Shown here piece after piece: positions 16,729 to 24,959 of a stretch of 41,610 bases of DNA. Below the pieces are notes generated by a model that saw only the letters and a list, made by a program, of their open reading frames with translations, was not told the DNA's origin and searched no databases. This DNA is from Alcanivorax sp. Its GTDB lineage: Bacteria > Pseudomonadota > Gammaproteobacteria > Pseudomonadales > Alcanivoracaceae. The DNA is taken from positions 1 to 41,610 of the forward strand of contig PNLU01000019.1 in assembly GCA_013823245.1 (NCBI GenBank). Direction: 5' to 3'. The position numbers and the translations under genes were made by a program. Positions within the stretch are counted from its first letter, which is position 1; each line of letters starts with the position of its first letter.

Positions 16729-17148
16729 ATGCTGACCGCCGAACAAGTACAAGACGTGATTTACTCCGGGCTGCCCGCTGCCGCCGACACCGGGCTGCTG
16801 GTGGAGCAGGCAGGCAACCATGGCGCCCGGGTGCGCCAGCCCTTCCGCGACAGCATGATCCGCCCCGGCGGCACGGTGTCCGGCCCCACCATGATGGGGC
16901 TGGCCGACGCCGCCATGTATGCGGCTATCCTTGGCACCCTGGGCCGTGTGGAAATGGCCGTGACCCAGAACCTGAACATCAACTTCCTGCGCCGCCCGGC
17001 GCCCCGCGACCTGATCGCCGAATGCCGCATTATCCGCCTGGGGCGGCGCTCGGTGGTGCTGGAGGTCAGTCTGTTCTCCGATGACGGCGCCGGGCAGGCA
17101 GACGAGGCCCCTGTGGCACATGTCACGGGGATCTATGCCTTGCCGTGA
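16729..17148 (+). CDS. PaaI-like hotdog thioesterase
   Basis: The 139-residue product is a single hotdog domain. The segment IRPGGTVSGPTMMGLADAAM followed by MAVTQNLNINFLRRP and LIAECRIIRLGRRSVVLEV is the PaaI/YdiI-type pattern, with the helix carrying the active-site Asp (LADAAM). Such enzymes hydrolyse aryl- or acyl-CoA thioesters; the substrate is not evident. ATG at 16729 is the natural start; the upstream frame from 16687 overlaps the region near the proS promoter and lacks a ribosome site. The stop is 11 bases from the convergent tamB stop. Confidence 0.82.
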   Translation: MLTAEQVQDVIYSGLPAAADTGLLVEQAGNHGARVRQPFRDSMIRPGGTVSGPTMMGLADAAMYAAILGTLGRVEMAVTQNLNINFLRRPAPRDLIAECRIIRLGRRSVVLEVSLFSDDGAGQADEAPVAHVTGIYALP

Positions 17149-17159
17149 GGGGTTGGTAT

Positions 17160-20100
17160 TCAGCGCTCGGTTCTGAAGATCAGATCAATCGCGTTCTCTT
17201 TGGAGTTGCTGCGTGTTTCCAGGCTCAGGCTGCGGCTCAGGGTGTAACGCAACATCACGGTGTTCAGCGCTTCGAACAGCCCGACGCTGTAGCGCAGATA
17301 GAGGCGTGAGGAAATCTGTTTGCCCAGCATCAGGGCGGTGTCCTCGAATTCGCCCTCCGTGTCCACACCCAGTTCCAGGCCCAGGGTCTGGCCAAGGCGA
17401 TCCGTGATGAATTCGCCGCGCTCGATGCCGTACAGGGCAATGGCCTGCATGATCATTACGGCGTCGGCGTCAGAGCCGCTGTCCAGAGGGCGGCCGGTGA
17501 GCAGGAACGACATGGCTTCGGTTTCTTCCATGCTGGGTTCCGAGAAGACGCGCGAGCGCGGGTCCTGCAAGGTGCCACCGATCTGCAGGCCGGCGCGCAC
17601 GTTGTAGGCAGTGACGATGCGTACGGCCACGATGTCCAGGCCCGGATTGTCCGGTGGGCCCTGGAAGATCAGCGTGCCGCGTTCCACATGCAGGTTCTGG
17701 CCGTAGGCGCGGTAGCGGCCGTCTTCAATGCGGATTTCGCCGATCAGGCGCGGCGTGCGCTCGGGCTTGTCCTCGATGCGTACGTCGCCCACAAAGCGCG
17801 CCTGCAAGCCGAAGCCTTCGATGCTCACCCGGTTGCCCAGTCGCACGGTGACCTCGGTGTCCACCTGCCAGGGGGAGCTTTCATCGGGTTCGTCGCTGAC
17901 GATGATTTCATCGCGGGATACCGAGACAGCCTGCTGGGGCAGGTCGCGGGGTTCGAAGCGGGCTTCCGGCACGGTGATGTCGCCGCGTATCGTGACCAGA
18001 TTGCGGGCCACACGGATATCCAGGTCCGGGTTGATCAGCACTCTGGCGTCGGGGCGTTGCACGGCCAGGAAGTTTTCGCCGCGCACTTGCAGGCGCACCG
18101 GCCAGGGCAGAGGTTCGCGGGTGTCGAGCACGCCGTCCAGATTCAGTGTGCCGTTGCCCGAGGTGACCTGACCAGTGAGCGTCAGGTCGCCGCCGCGCTC
18201 TGCTTCGGCCAACAGGCGGATATCAGTCAGCGACAGGCCCACTTCCGGCACGTCGGCGGCGGCCTCGTCGAGCAGCAACTGGCCGCTGAAGCGGGGGTCG
18301 GCCACGGTACCGCGCAGGGTCAGGTCGCCGCGAATGCGGCCGTGGATGTTGCGCAGGTCCGGCACGAACACTTCCACCCACCCCAGGTCATCCAGATGTG
18401 TGCTCAACTCGCCATCCAGGCGTGTGTTGTCGCCGTCCAGTTCGGCGCTCAGTCGGGCGTGGGTGCCGCTGGTATCGTCCACGTCGAAGTGCGCCTGGCT
18501 GGTCAGTTGGGTACCGTCCAGGTTCAGGTGCGCGGAGAGGCCGCGCCAGGCCAGTTCGTAGGGTTCGTCGCGGCCGCTGGACAGCGCCATGCGGCCCTCG
18601 CTCACTTGCAGGTCGGCTTCGGCGGTGTTGTGGCCGTTGCGTTGCTGGAAGCGGGCACTCAGGTTGATCAGGCCTTCGAGTTCGGCGGTGTCTTCGGGCA
18701 GTTCGCGGGCCAGGTAGGCCAGCGACAGCTGGGTCAGGTCCAGGCGGGCGTCGATCGGGCCATCGGCGCGCCAGCTGCCATCCAGGCACAGGCGGCTGTC
18801 TTCCGCCACCAGGCACAGTGGCGCCAGGTGGGCGGCTTCGGCCGAGGCGCTCAGCGCCACGGGGCGATCCAGGGCCCAGAGGCCGGAAATCGGGCTGTCG
18901 ATCTCCAGGGCTTGCAGCATGCCTTGCCAGGCGCGCAGTTCTTCCAGCATGCCGGAGGCGGCGCCGCGGGTGCTCCCCTGGGGGGCGATGATCGACCAGG
19001 TGACACTGTGTTCGAGCGCATTGCCGTCGCCGCTCACCGAGACCTGCTCAAGCAGAACGTCGCCGTCGCGGGTCAGTGTGCCGGTGCCCAGAGCCAGGCG
19101 CATCAGCGGGTTGTCCGGGCCGTTGGTGGCGTCGGCGACCAATGACAGGTCATGCAGACGCCAGGCGGCGTAGCCGACCTCGTCGCTGTGGGCGCGGGCC
19201 TCCAGCACCGGGTCGTTGCGGGTGCCGTGCACGCGGGCGTCCAGGGTCAGGCCGCCATGCAGGTCCGGCCACAGGGCGCCCAGGTTGTCGCCTGCCAGGC
19301 TCAGGCTCAGGTCCAGGCGTTGGCCTGCGCTGCCGCTCAGGCGCAGGCGGTTGTCGCCAGCGCGCAGGGTCAGGTCACTGCGCAGTCGGGCGTCGCTGAA
19401 GGCCTGATCCAGGTGGTGGTTCAGGGACAGGGTGCCGCCACCGTCCAGGCGCTGCCCGCGTACTTCACCGCTGAGGCGCTCCAGGGCCAGGTCCAGGGTC
19501 AGGTGTTCGTCTTTCAGGGTGCCTTGCACACGGGTGTCCAGGGCCAGCCGGCCGGGCAGTTCGGCAATAAACAGCGCTGGATCAACGTCGTGGACGCCCA
19601 GTTGCAGGTCCCAGCTCAGATCCGGAGCCCAGCGCACATCCCCTTGCAGGGCGATGTGGCTGTCGGCCACCTCCAGCCGCGCCTGCTCCAGATGGGCCGC
19701 TTCAAGGTTGCCCCGTGCTTGCACCGCCACGCCGATGGCGGGCAGGTCCGGCAGGGTGGTGCCGCTCGCCAGTTGCAGACGGTACTCGTCCAGGCTGCCG
19801 TCGATGCTCAATTCGCCGTCGGCCAGCGCGAGGGCCTGGCCATCGGCGCCGTACAGGGTGAAGGCTTGCCACTGGTTCTGCAGATCAAACGACAGCGGGG
19901 AGTCGAAGGGGCGCAGGCTGCCCTCGCTGCGCAGGATGACCGGGGCGTGCAGGCGGTGTACCAGAGTCGGTTCGGCCAGTGTACCGCGCACACGGGCATC
20001 GGCATGGGCCATGAGCGGCGTATCCGGGTCGCTTTTGGGCTCGCTCAGCGCGGCCTTCAGGGCGTCAGGCAGCGGGGCCTGCCAATCAACCCAGGTGTCC

Positions 20101-20741
20101 AGTGCGAACGGCTGGGCCATGCCCAGGGTGCCGCTCAGGCTGATCTGTGCGGTGTCTTCGCGCACGAACAGTTGCTGCACATGCAGGCGGTCGCCATCGG
20201 TGCTGGCGGCCACCAGGATTTCATCCAGATGGATATCGGTGCCGTTGGCCAGGCTCAAGGTGAAGTCCGTGACGCGGGCGCCGTACACAGAAATGCTGAC
20301 AGGCAGGCGAATGTCATCCAACTGGTCGATATGGAAGGGTGTGTCGTCCTCCTCCGGTATCTCTTCCTGATCGGTATCCTCGCTCGGGTGCAGCGTGATG
20401 TGCAGGCGTTCGGCTTGCAGGGTGTTCACCGCCACGCGGCGTTGCAGCAGGGCCGGCATCACCACGGCCAGACTCAGGCGGTCACTTTCCACGGTCACTG
20501 CAGGGTGGTCATAGCGCACGGCGGTCAGGGTAATGCCCTGTAACAGGGTGCCGTCGATCTGTTCCACGCTGACCTCGCCGGGGGCCAGGTCGGCCGCCTT
20601 GAGCAGCAGCCAGCGGCTGCCGCCTTCATGGGCCATCAGGCCCAGCAGCGCGAACGGCAGCAGGATCACCAGCAACAGGGTCATCACCAGACCCCAGCGG
20701 ACCAGGGCGCGCAGGATGCGGATCACGCGGGCGCCGCTCAC
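17160..20741 (-). CDS. tamB: Translocation and assembly module subunit TamB
   Basis: TamB is an AsmA-like, inner-membrane-anchored protein that spans the periplasm. It works with TamA and is implicated in autotransporter assembly and in phospholipid transport to the outer membrane. The 1193-residue product has a single N-terminal membrane segment (LVMTLLLVILLPFALLGLMA, about residues 18-37), then a long beta-strand-rich region with many LxVxGxL-like repeats, and the C-terminal DUF490/TamB domain (RIEDGRYRAYGQNLHVERG ... DNPGLDIVAVR ... RLYLRYSVGLFEALNTVMLR). The GTG start overlaps the tamA stop by four bases (GTGA), so the pair is translationally coupled with tamA first. Confidence 0.95.
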   Translation of the reverse strand: MSGARVIRILRALVRWGLVMTLLLVILLPFALLGLMAHEGGSRWLLLKAADLAPGEVSVEQIDGTLLQGITLTAVRYDHPAVTVESDRLSLAVVMPALLQRRVAVNTLQAERLHITLHPSEDTDQEEIPEEDDTPFHIDQLDDIRLPVSISVYGARVTDFTLSLANGTDIHLDEILVAASTDGDRLHVQQLFVREDTAQISLSGTLGMAQPFALDTWVDWQAPLPDALKAALSEPKSDPDTPLMAHADARVRGTLAEPTLVHRLHAPVILRSEGSLRPFDSPLSFDLQNQWQAFTLYGADGQALALADGELSIDGSLDEYRLQLASGTTLPDLPAIGVAVQARGNLEAAHLEQARLEVADSHIALQGDVRWAPDLSWDLQLGVHDVDPALFIAELPGRLALDTRVQGTLKDEHLTLDLALERLSGEVRGQRLDGGGTLSLNHHLDQAFSDARLRSDLTLRAGDNRLRLSGSAGQRLDLSLSLAGDNLGALWPDLHGGLTLDARVHGTRNDPVLEARAHSDEVGYAAWRLHDLSLVADATNGPDNPLMRLALGTGTLTRDGDVLLEQVSVSGDGNALEHSVTWSIIAPQGSTRGAASGMLEELRAWQGMLQALEIDSPISGLWALDRPVALSASAEAAHLAPLCLVAEDSRLCLDGSWRADGPIDARLDLTQLSLAYLARELPEDTAELEGLINLSARFQQRNGHNTAEADLQVSEGRMALSSGRDEPYELAWRGLSAHLNLDGTQLTSQAHFDVDDTSGTHARLSAELDGDNTRLDGELSTHLDDLGWVEVFVPDLRNIHGRIRGDLTLRGTVADPRFSGQLLLDEAAADVPEVGLSLTDIRLLAEAERGGDLTLTGQVTSGNGTLNLDGVLDTREPLPWPVRLQVRGENFLAVQRPDARVLINPDLDIRVARNLVTIRGDITVPEARFEPRDLPQQAVSVSRDEIIVSDEPDESSPWQVDTEVTVRLGNRVSIEGFGLQARFVGDVRIEDKPERTPRLIGEIRIEDGRYRAYGQNLHVERGTLIFQGPPDNPGLDIVAVRIVTAYNVRAGLQIGGTLQDPRSRVFSEPSMEETEAMSFLLTGRPLDSGSDADAVMIMQAIALYGIERGEFITDRLGQTLGLELGVDTEGEFEDTALMLGKQISSRLYLRYSVGLFEALNTVMLRYTLSRSLSLETRSNSKENAIDLIFRTER

Positions 20742-22471
20742 AGGTCTGGCCCCATGCTGATGTGCAGGCGGAAGGGGTCGCGGCCATCGGACGGGCGCGC
20801 TACATCGATACGAATGGGACCGATGGGCGAGCGCCAGCGCACGCCGATGCCGTAGCCATACAGGGCCTCGAAGTCGTTCAGGGTGTCATAGGCATTACCG
20901 GCATCCACGAACACAGCCACCGCCCAGCTGGGCAGGAACAGGTAGTCGTACTCGATGCTGCTGGCCAGCATGTGGCGGCCACCGATGACCTCGCCGTCGG
21001 CGTTGCGTGGGCCCAGCCGCTGGTAGCCGTAGCCACGCACGGTATTGTCACCACCGGTGAAGAAGCGCACCGAGGTGGGCAACTCGACCACTTCATCGGC
21101 CTGGGTGGCGCCGCCCTCGACGCGTGTCAGCACGCGGCCGCCGAGAAACGGCACCACGGTCTTCGCACGGCCACGTACCTGGATGAAGCTGACACTGGAG
21201 AGCGCTTGCTCTTCGGCGATGCGCACCTTGCCACTCACTGTCCAGCCACGGGTCGGATAGATGGGATGATTGCTGCGCGTGCGCGACAGCTCGAAGCCGG
21301 GCATCAACAGGTCGGTGCGATCGCGCTGGCTGGCAATGGTGAAGTATTCGCGCTCATATTCCAGCGAGGTGGTGGCAATCCAGCCGGTGCGCAGTTCGCG
21401 CAGGTAGGCGGCCCCCACACGATAGCGCTCGCTGTCGCTGGTGCTGGTTTCTTCCTGCTGGTAGCTGGACGACAGGTTGATGCGTTCCCGGTTGGGATCA
21501 TCCAGCGGAATCTCGTAGTTGATCCCGGCGCCGGAGCGCACCGGCGACGCCTCCAGTTCGGTACTGTAGCGATGCCCGCGCCGGTTGACGCGCCGGTTCT
21601 CGTAACCCAGTCGCAAGCGCGGGCCGATGTCGGTGGAAAAGCCGATACCGGCCAGGTAGCCGTGTCGGGGGCGCGGCGTGGCTGTCACGCGTACCGGCAC
21701 ACGCAAGGTCTCTTCGTCCGGGTCGGTGTCGATGCGCACACTGGCGTAGTAGCCGCTGGCGTTGAGCGACTGTTGCAGGGCAATCAGCTGGCGGCTTTCA
21801 AATGCATCACCTTCGTTGAAGGGAATGAAGCGGTAAGCCAGATCGTCGTTGAGTACGTCCTGCTCGATCTGTATGTCGCCGAAGCGGTAGCGTGGACCGG
21901 AGTCCAGCCACAGGTGAATACGTGCCTCGGCCGCATCGGCATCAACTTCCAGCCGGTGTTCACGCAGCTGGCTTTCGAAGTAGCCACGGTCGGCGGCCGT
22001 GCGCACCAGCAGGTTCTTGGTGTCTTCGTAGTTGGAATGGATCAGTGGGTCATCTTCGCGAATGCGCCGATTGACGAAAATCTGCCGGAAGGCGTTGTCC
22101 TGCTCGGCCTCGCCCGTGACCCGCACATTGACCTCGCGCACGATCACGCGCTGGCCGGGTTCCACATCCACCAGCAAGCGCCAGCAGCCGTTGTCGCGTT
22201 CCAGCCGGGTCTCGATCTGCGCCCGATAGTAACCCAGTGCGCGCAGACCCCGATCGGCGTTCTGGCGCGCATTGCGCAGCAGGGCGCGCTCGCGCCAGGC
22301 GGGCAGGTCACAGGGTTCATTACTCACCGAAATATGCGCGCGGACATTGTCCTGCACGTCATCGTCGCCACCGCTGACACGCACTGTCGGCGTGTTGGCC
22401 AGGGCCTGGGCACCCCAGCCCAGCGCCAGGAGCACCAGCAGCGTTTTCGGCAGTATTCGGATTCTGAACAT
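20738..22471 (-). CDS. tamA: Outer membrane assembly protein TamA (Omp85 family)
   Basis: TamA is an outer-membrane Omp85 barrel with periplasmic POTRA domains that pairs with TamB. The 577-residue product has a signal peptide (MFRIRILPKTLLVLLALGWG, cleavage after ALA). Three POTRA-like units lie within residues about 30-270, followed by a 16-strand barrel region with the conserved FFTGGDNTVRGYGYQRLGP loop and the closing GIGVRWRSPIGPIRIDVA segment. ATG (complement of 22469-22471) is chosen because it starts the signal peptide; the longer frame from 22510 adds 13 residues with no export logic. The final residue is Leu rather than the more usual Phe. Confidence 0.95.
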   Translation of the reverse strand: MFRIRILPKTLLVLLALGWGAQALANTPTVRVSGGDDDVQDNVRAHISVSNEPCDLPAWRERALLRNARQNADRGLRALGYYRAQIETRLERDNGCWRLLVDVEPGQRVIVREVNVRVTGEAEQDNAFRQIFVNRRIREDDPLIHSNYEDTKNLLVRTAADRGYFESQLREHRLEVDADAAEARIHLWLDSGPRYRFGDIQIEQDVLNDDLAYRFIPFNEGDAFESRQLIALQQSLNASGYYASVRIDTDPDEETLRVPVRVTATPRPRHGYLAGIGFSTDIGPRLRLGYENRRVNRRGHRYSTELEASPVRSGAGINYEIPLDDPNRERINLSSSYQQEETSTSDSERYRVGAAYLRELRTGWIATTSLEYEREYFTIASQRDRTDLLMPGFELSRTRSNHPIYPTRGWTVSGKVRIAEEQALSSVSFIQVRGRAKTVVPFLGGRVLTRVEGGATQADEVVELPTSVRFFTGGDNTVRGYGYQRLGPRNADGEVIGGRHMLASSIEYDYLFLPSWAVAVFVDAGNAYDTLNDFEALYGYGIGVRWRSPIGPIRIDVARPSDGRDPFRLHISMGPDL

Positions 22472-22683
22472 CAAGACGGGGTCCCTGACCACACTCCATG
22501 GCGCCTGCACTTTTGATCAGCCTGAACTTCTGACCGGGAAGTGCTGCAGGAGGTGCCGCAGGCTGCTTCCACACAGGGCGCGCCACATTAACAGAAGGTG
22601 CTGTCAGTGTGCAGTGCGTCTTTGTGTGTTTGAAGGGGCAAGAATGAAAAAAAGGGGGAAATGGTGTGAACGGAGGGCAACAG

Positions 22684-23271
22684 TCATGACGGATCGTGTG
22701 AGGGATCATCGGTATAGTCGCGATAGTCACGCGCATAGTCTGTCGCGCTGGGACGTTTCTTCAGCCGCCGCTGCAACGTGCGGCGGTGAATGCCCAGTGT
22801 GCGGGCGGCGGCCGAGATATTACCGTCGTGGTCGTCCAGCACGCGCTGGATGTGTTCCCACTCCAGTCGTTCCAGAGACGGTGGGGCACTGGGCAGTGCG
22901 GGCGTCGTGGCCACATCCTGATGGCTCAGGGCGGCCAGGATATCGTCCAGACTCGCGGGTTTGGTCAGATAGTTATGGGCGCCGCGGCGGGTGGCGGTTA
23001 CCGCTGTCGGGATGCTGCCGTAGCCGGTCAGCACCAGTACCCGGCAGGCAGGGGAATGGCGCAGGATCGGCTCGATCAGGTCGAGGCCGTTATCTTCGCC
23101 CAGGCTCAGGTCCAGAATCGCCGCATCCAGGGGCCCGGGATGCTGTGTCAGCCAGGCCAGGCAGCCTGCGGCATCCGCAGCACAGTCCACGGTAAAGCCT
23201 CGACGGGCCAGCAGTCGCTGCATCTGGGTGCGCAGGGCGGTGTCATCTTCCACGACCAGCAGGTGCTGCAT
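22684..23271 (-). CDS. RegA/PrrA/RoxR-like response regulator
   Basis: The 195-residue protein has a receiver domain (residues 1-120) with the acidic pocket E8-D9-D10, phosphoacceptor D54 in ILDLSLGEDNG, and the conserved Lys in YLTKPAS. A Fis-type helix-turn-helix near residues 147-172 (GNISAAARTLGIHRRTLQRR) matches the RegA family, whose members control respiration and redox-linked genes. It is extended by about 20 Asp/Tyr-rich residues at the C-terminus (YARDYRDYTDDPSHDPS), which is unusual. It lies nine bases downstream of the kinase gene, so the two form one transcription unit. Target genes cannot be inferred here. Confidence 0.88.
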   Translation of the reverse strand: MQHLLVVEDDTALRTQMQRLLARRGFTVDCAADAAGCLAWLTQHPGPLDAAILDLSLGEDNGLDLIEPILRHSPACRVLVLTGYGSIPTAVTATRRGAHNYLTKPASLDDILAALSHQDVATTPALPSAPPSLERLEWEHIQRVLDDHDGNISAAARTLGIHRRTLQRRLKKRPSATDYARDYRDYTDDPSHDPS

Positions 23272-23280
23272 GGGGCGCTC

Positions 23281-24486
23281 TCAGGGGTTGTTGCGGCTGG
23301 GCAGGCTGATGCGCGCCTGGGTCCAGCGGCGGTCAAAATCCAGGGTCAGGGTGGCGCCCAGGGCGGCCAGACTGGTTTCCACCAGGGCCAGCCCGATGCC
23401 CAGGCCATCGCGGTCGCGCCGGGCGGTCTGGCGCGGGCCATCATCGCTGACCTGCACAAGGATAGCATCCCCGTCGCGACGGCAGGCGATCTGTAACCGG
23501 CTGGCTCCGGCGTCGCAGGCGTTGTAACCCAGATTGGCCAGCACCCGCTGCCAGGTGGCGATATTGTCCAGCACCGGATCGTCCGGCCCCTCCCAGGACA
23601 CCCGCATCGACGGTGCCAGATGGCGCAGCGTGGAAGCCAGCTCCTGGCTCAGTTCTGACAGGGGGCGGGTGGCAGTGTGGTCTTCGGTGTTGCCCGCAGA
23701 GGGGCGCAGCAAGGTGGCGATCCGGCGGCTCAGGGCACTGATCTGGGCAAGATCCTCACGACAGTCCTCCGGCAGGTCATTGCGCCCGGCCAGGTCGTCG
23801 GATAGCAGCAACAAGGTCGACAGCGGTGTATTCAACTCATGCGCCCGGTCGGCCAGGGTGGCGCCCACCTGGTACATGCGTTCGCGCTGAAGTGCCAGCG
23901 CCAGCGCGGTGCCCTGATGGCGCAGGCTGCGCTGCTGGCTTTGCCGCAGCAGGTGGCCGAGGCCGGTCAGCACCACCACCACCAGACTGAACGACAGCCA
24001 CATTCCCACTCCGTGGTCCGGGTGCATGTCGTGGGTCAGGGCATGCAGGTGCGTGCCGTGCCCGGGAATCTGGTGCCAGTGCAAGGTCAGACCATAGCCG
24101 GCGATGGCGATCAGGCTGTGCCCGGCGCTGGCGGCCAGCGGCATGGCCATGGCCGACACCAGCACCGGCAATAGCAGGTAGAAAGCGAGCGGATTGGTGG
24201 AGCCGCCAAGCTGGTGGAGCAACGCCAGGAACAGCAACTGGTCGAGCAGCACTTCCAGCCACAACAGCGGCCATTGCTGGCGCTCGGGGCGATTGCGTGT
24301 GCCCAGAAACAGCAGAGAGGGCAGCCACAGCAGACCCAGCCAGAACAGCGCCAGCACTGTGGGAATCGGGGAGGCGGCCTGCATATCGGCCACCAGAAAC
24401 AGCAGCCCCAGGGCGGTCACCAGGCCCCCGCGCAGGTAAACCAGACGGCGACGCCAGGTGCGGGGGTCGTTCCAGTGGCTCAGCAT
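23281..24486 (-). CDS. RegB/PrrB/RoxS-like membrane sensor histidine kinase
   Basis: The 401-residue kinase has about six N-terminal membrane helices, including the periplasmic-side motif GGSTNPLAFYLLLPV. This corresponds to the GGxxNPF heptapeptide that binds ubiquinone in RegB, with Leu replacing Phe. The phosphoacceptor His is H216 in AHELNTPLSTLLLLSDDL. The ATPase domain has an N-box (LANLGYNACDAG) and G-boxes (VSDDGP, GLGIGLALVE). The redox-active Cys that follows the H-box in RegB is not at the usual place; the nearest is in PEDCRED. ATG (complement of 24484-24486) is preferred to a TTG 30 bases upstream; neither has a strong ribosome site. Confidence 0.85.
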   Translation of the reverse strand: MLSHWNDPRTWRRRLVYLRGGLVTALGLLFLVADMQAASPIPTVLALFWLGLLWLPSLLFLGTRNRPERQQWPLLWLEVLLDQLLFLALLHQLGGSTNPLAFYLLLPVLVSAMAMPLAASAGHSLIAIAGYGLTLHWHQIPGHGTHLHALTHDMHPDHGVGMWLSFSLVVVVLTGLGHLLRQSQQRSLRHQGTALALALQRERMYQVGATLADRAHELNTPLSTLLLLSDDLAGRNDLPEDCREDLAQISALSRRIATLLRPSAGNTEDHTATRPLSELSQELASTLRHLAPSMRVSWEGPDDPVLDNIATWQRVLANLGYNACDAGASRLQIACRRDGDAILVQVSDDGPRQTARRDRDGLGIGLALVETSLAALGATLTLDFDRRWTQARISLPSRNNP

Positions 24487-24626
24487 GGCGGTATCCCGGT
24501 CGAGGTAAAACAGCAAGCTATTCTAGCGGTTTGCGGGAAAGGTGGGGTGCGGCAAATTGCCCTGTTGGTGTATCCATGTCAGCAAGGTGGGGCGTACGGC
24601 ACGATGCCGTCGTAGGCCGGGCAGAC

Positions 24627-24778
24627 TCAAACGTTACGGGTGGCTACGCCCTGAAGCAAATCACCGGCAAAGCCAGGCAGTTTGGGATGACGCCAACGGC
24701 GCAGGTCGGAGATATCAAAGTCGTGGTCGGCCAGCAGGCTGCCGGTGTCACGGGTCAACTGGCAGCCGCAGGCCAGGG
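24627..24778 (-). pseudogene. Orphan 3' fragment of a SAM-dependent methyltransferase gene
   Basis: Read on the minus strand, this encodes only the C-terminal 50 or so residues of a methyltransferase (LACGCQLTRDTGSLLADHDF ... LPGFAGDLLQGVATRNV), with an intact stop at 24627-24629. The same segment ends the complete gene at 30301-30918 with four replacements in 45 shared residues. The 5' part is missing: homology stops abruptly near 24777 where the AT-rich Rhs upstream region begins. It is most likely the original 3' end of the resident gene, cut off by arrival of the Rhs module. A short frame running through it from 24848 is an accident of the junction. Confidence 0.8.
24652..24776. repeat. 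Left copy of the direct repeat bounding the Rhs module
   Basis: These 125 bases align without gaps to 30323-30447 (offset 5671). I count 13 mismatches, about 90% identity. Most differences are silent in the methyltransferase reading frame. Confidence 0.85.
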
Positions 24779-24959
24779 CTGATTTCGTGATTTTCCTGTA
24801 TTGAGGCATGGTTCCTACTTTTTTCTTTCCGTAATAATATATTTCCACTCGAAGGCAACTAAGATGAGCGCCTCGAATGTGCTCCGGCTTTAAGATTCAT
24901 GTGTATGGGGTAATTCGATAATTCGAATTCGGATGGATTTCTCGTAAAAGGACTTTGTT
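24779..24959 (+). promoter_or_regulatory. AT-rich upstream region of the Rhs gene
   Basis: This is the left edge of the foreign segment. It is A/T-rich and holds a TAATAATAT stretch (about 24831-24839) that could serve as a -10 region. An ATTCGA/TTCGAAT cluster near 24912-24930 contains the palindrome ATTCGAAT. A good AAAAGGA ribosome site at 24946-24952 lies seven bases before the Rhs ATG. The bases just left of the pseudogene (24517-24626) hold only a small hairpin, ACGGCA/TGCCGT at 24596-24610, and no gene. Confidence 0.4.

Noticed and set aside
17688-20543. Plus-strand open frames of 485 and 463 codons opposite tamB
   Set aside because: They are Gln/Ala/Val-rich mirror products of the repetitive tamB sequence, without ribosome sites or domains.
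20762-22516. A 584-codon plus-strand open frame opposite tamA
   Set aside because: The opposite strand encodes a full TamA with signal peptide and Omp85 motifs; the antisense product is low-complexity.
24652-24776. Insertion-sequence target duplication or phage attachment site
   Set aside because: The repeat is 125 bases with 10% divergence in coding sequence, and there is no transposase, integrase or terminal inverted repeat.
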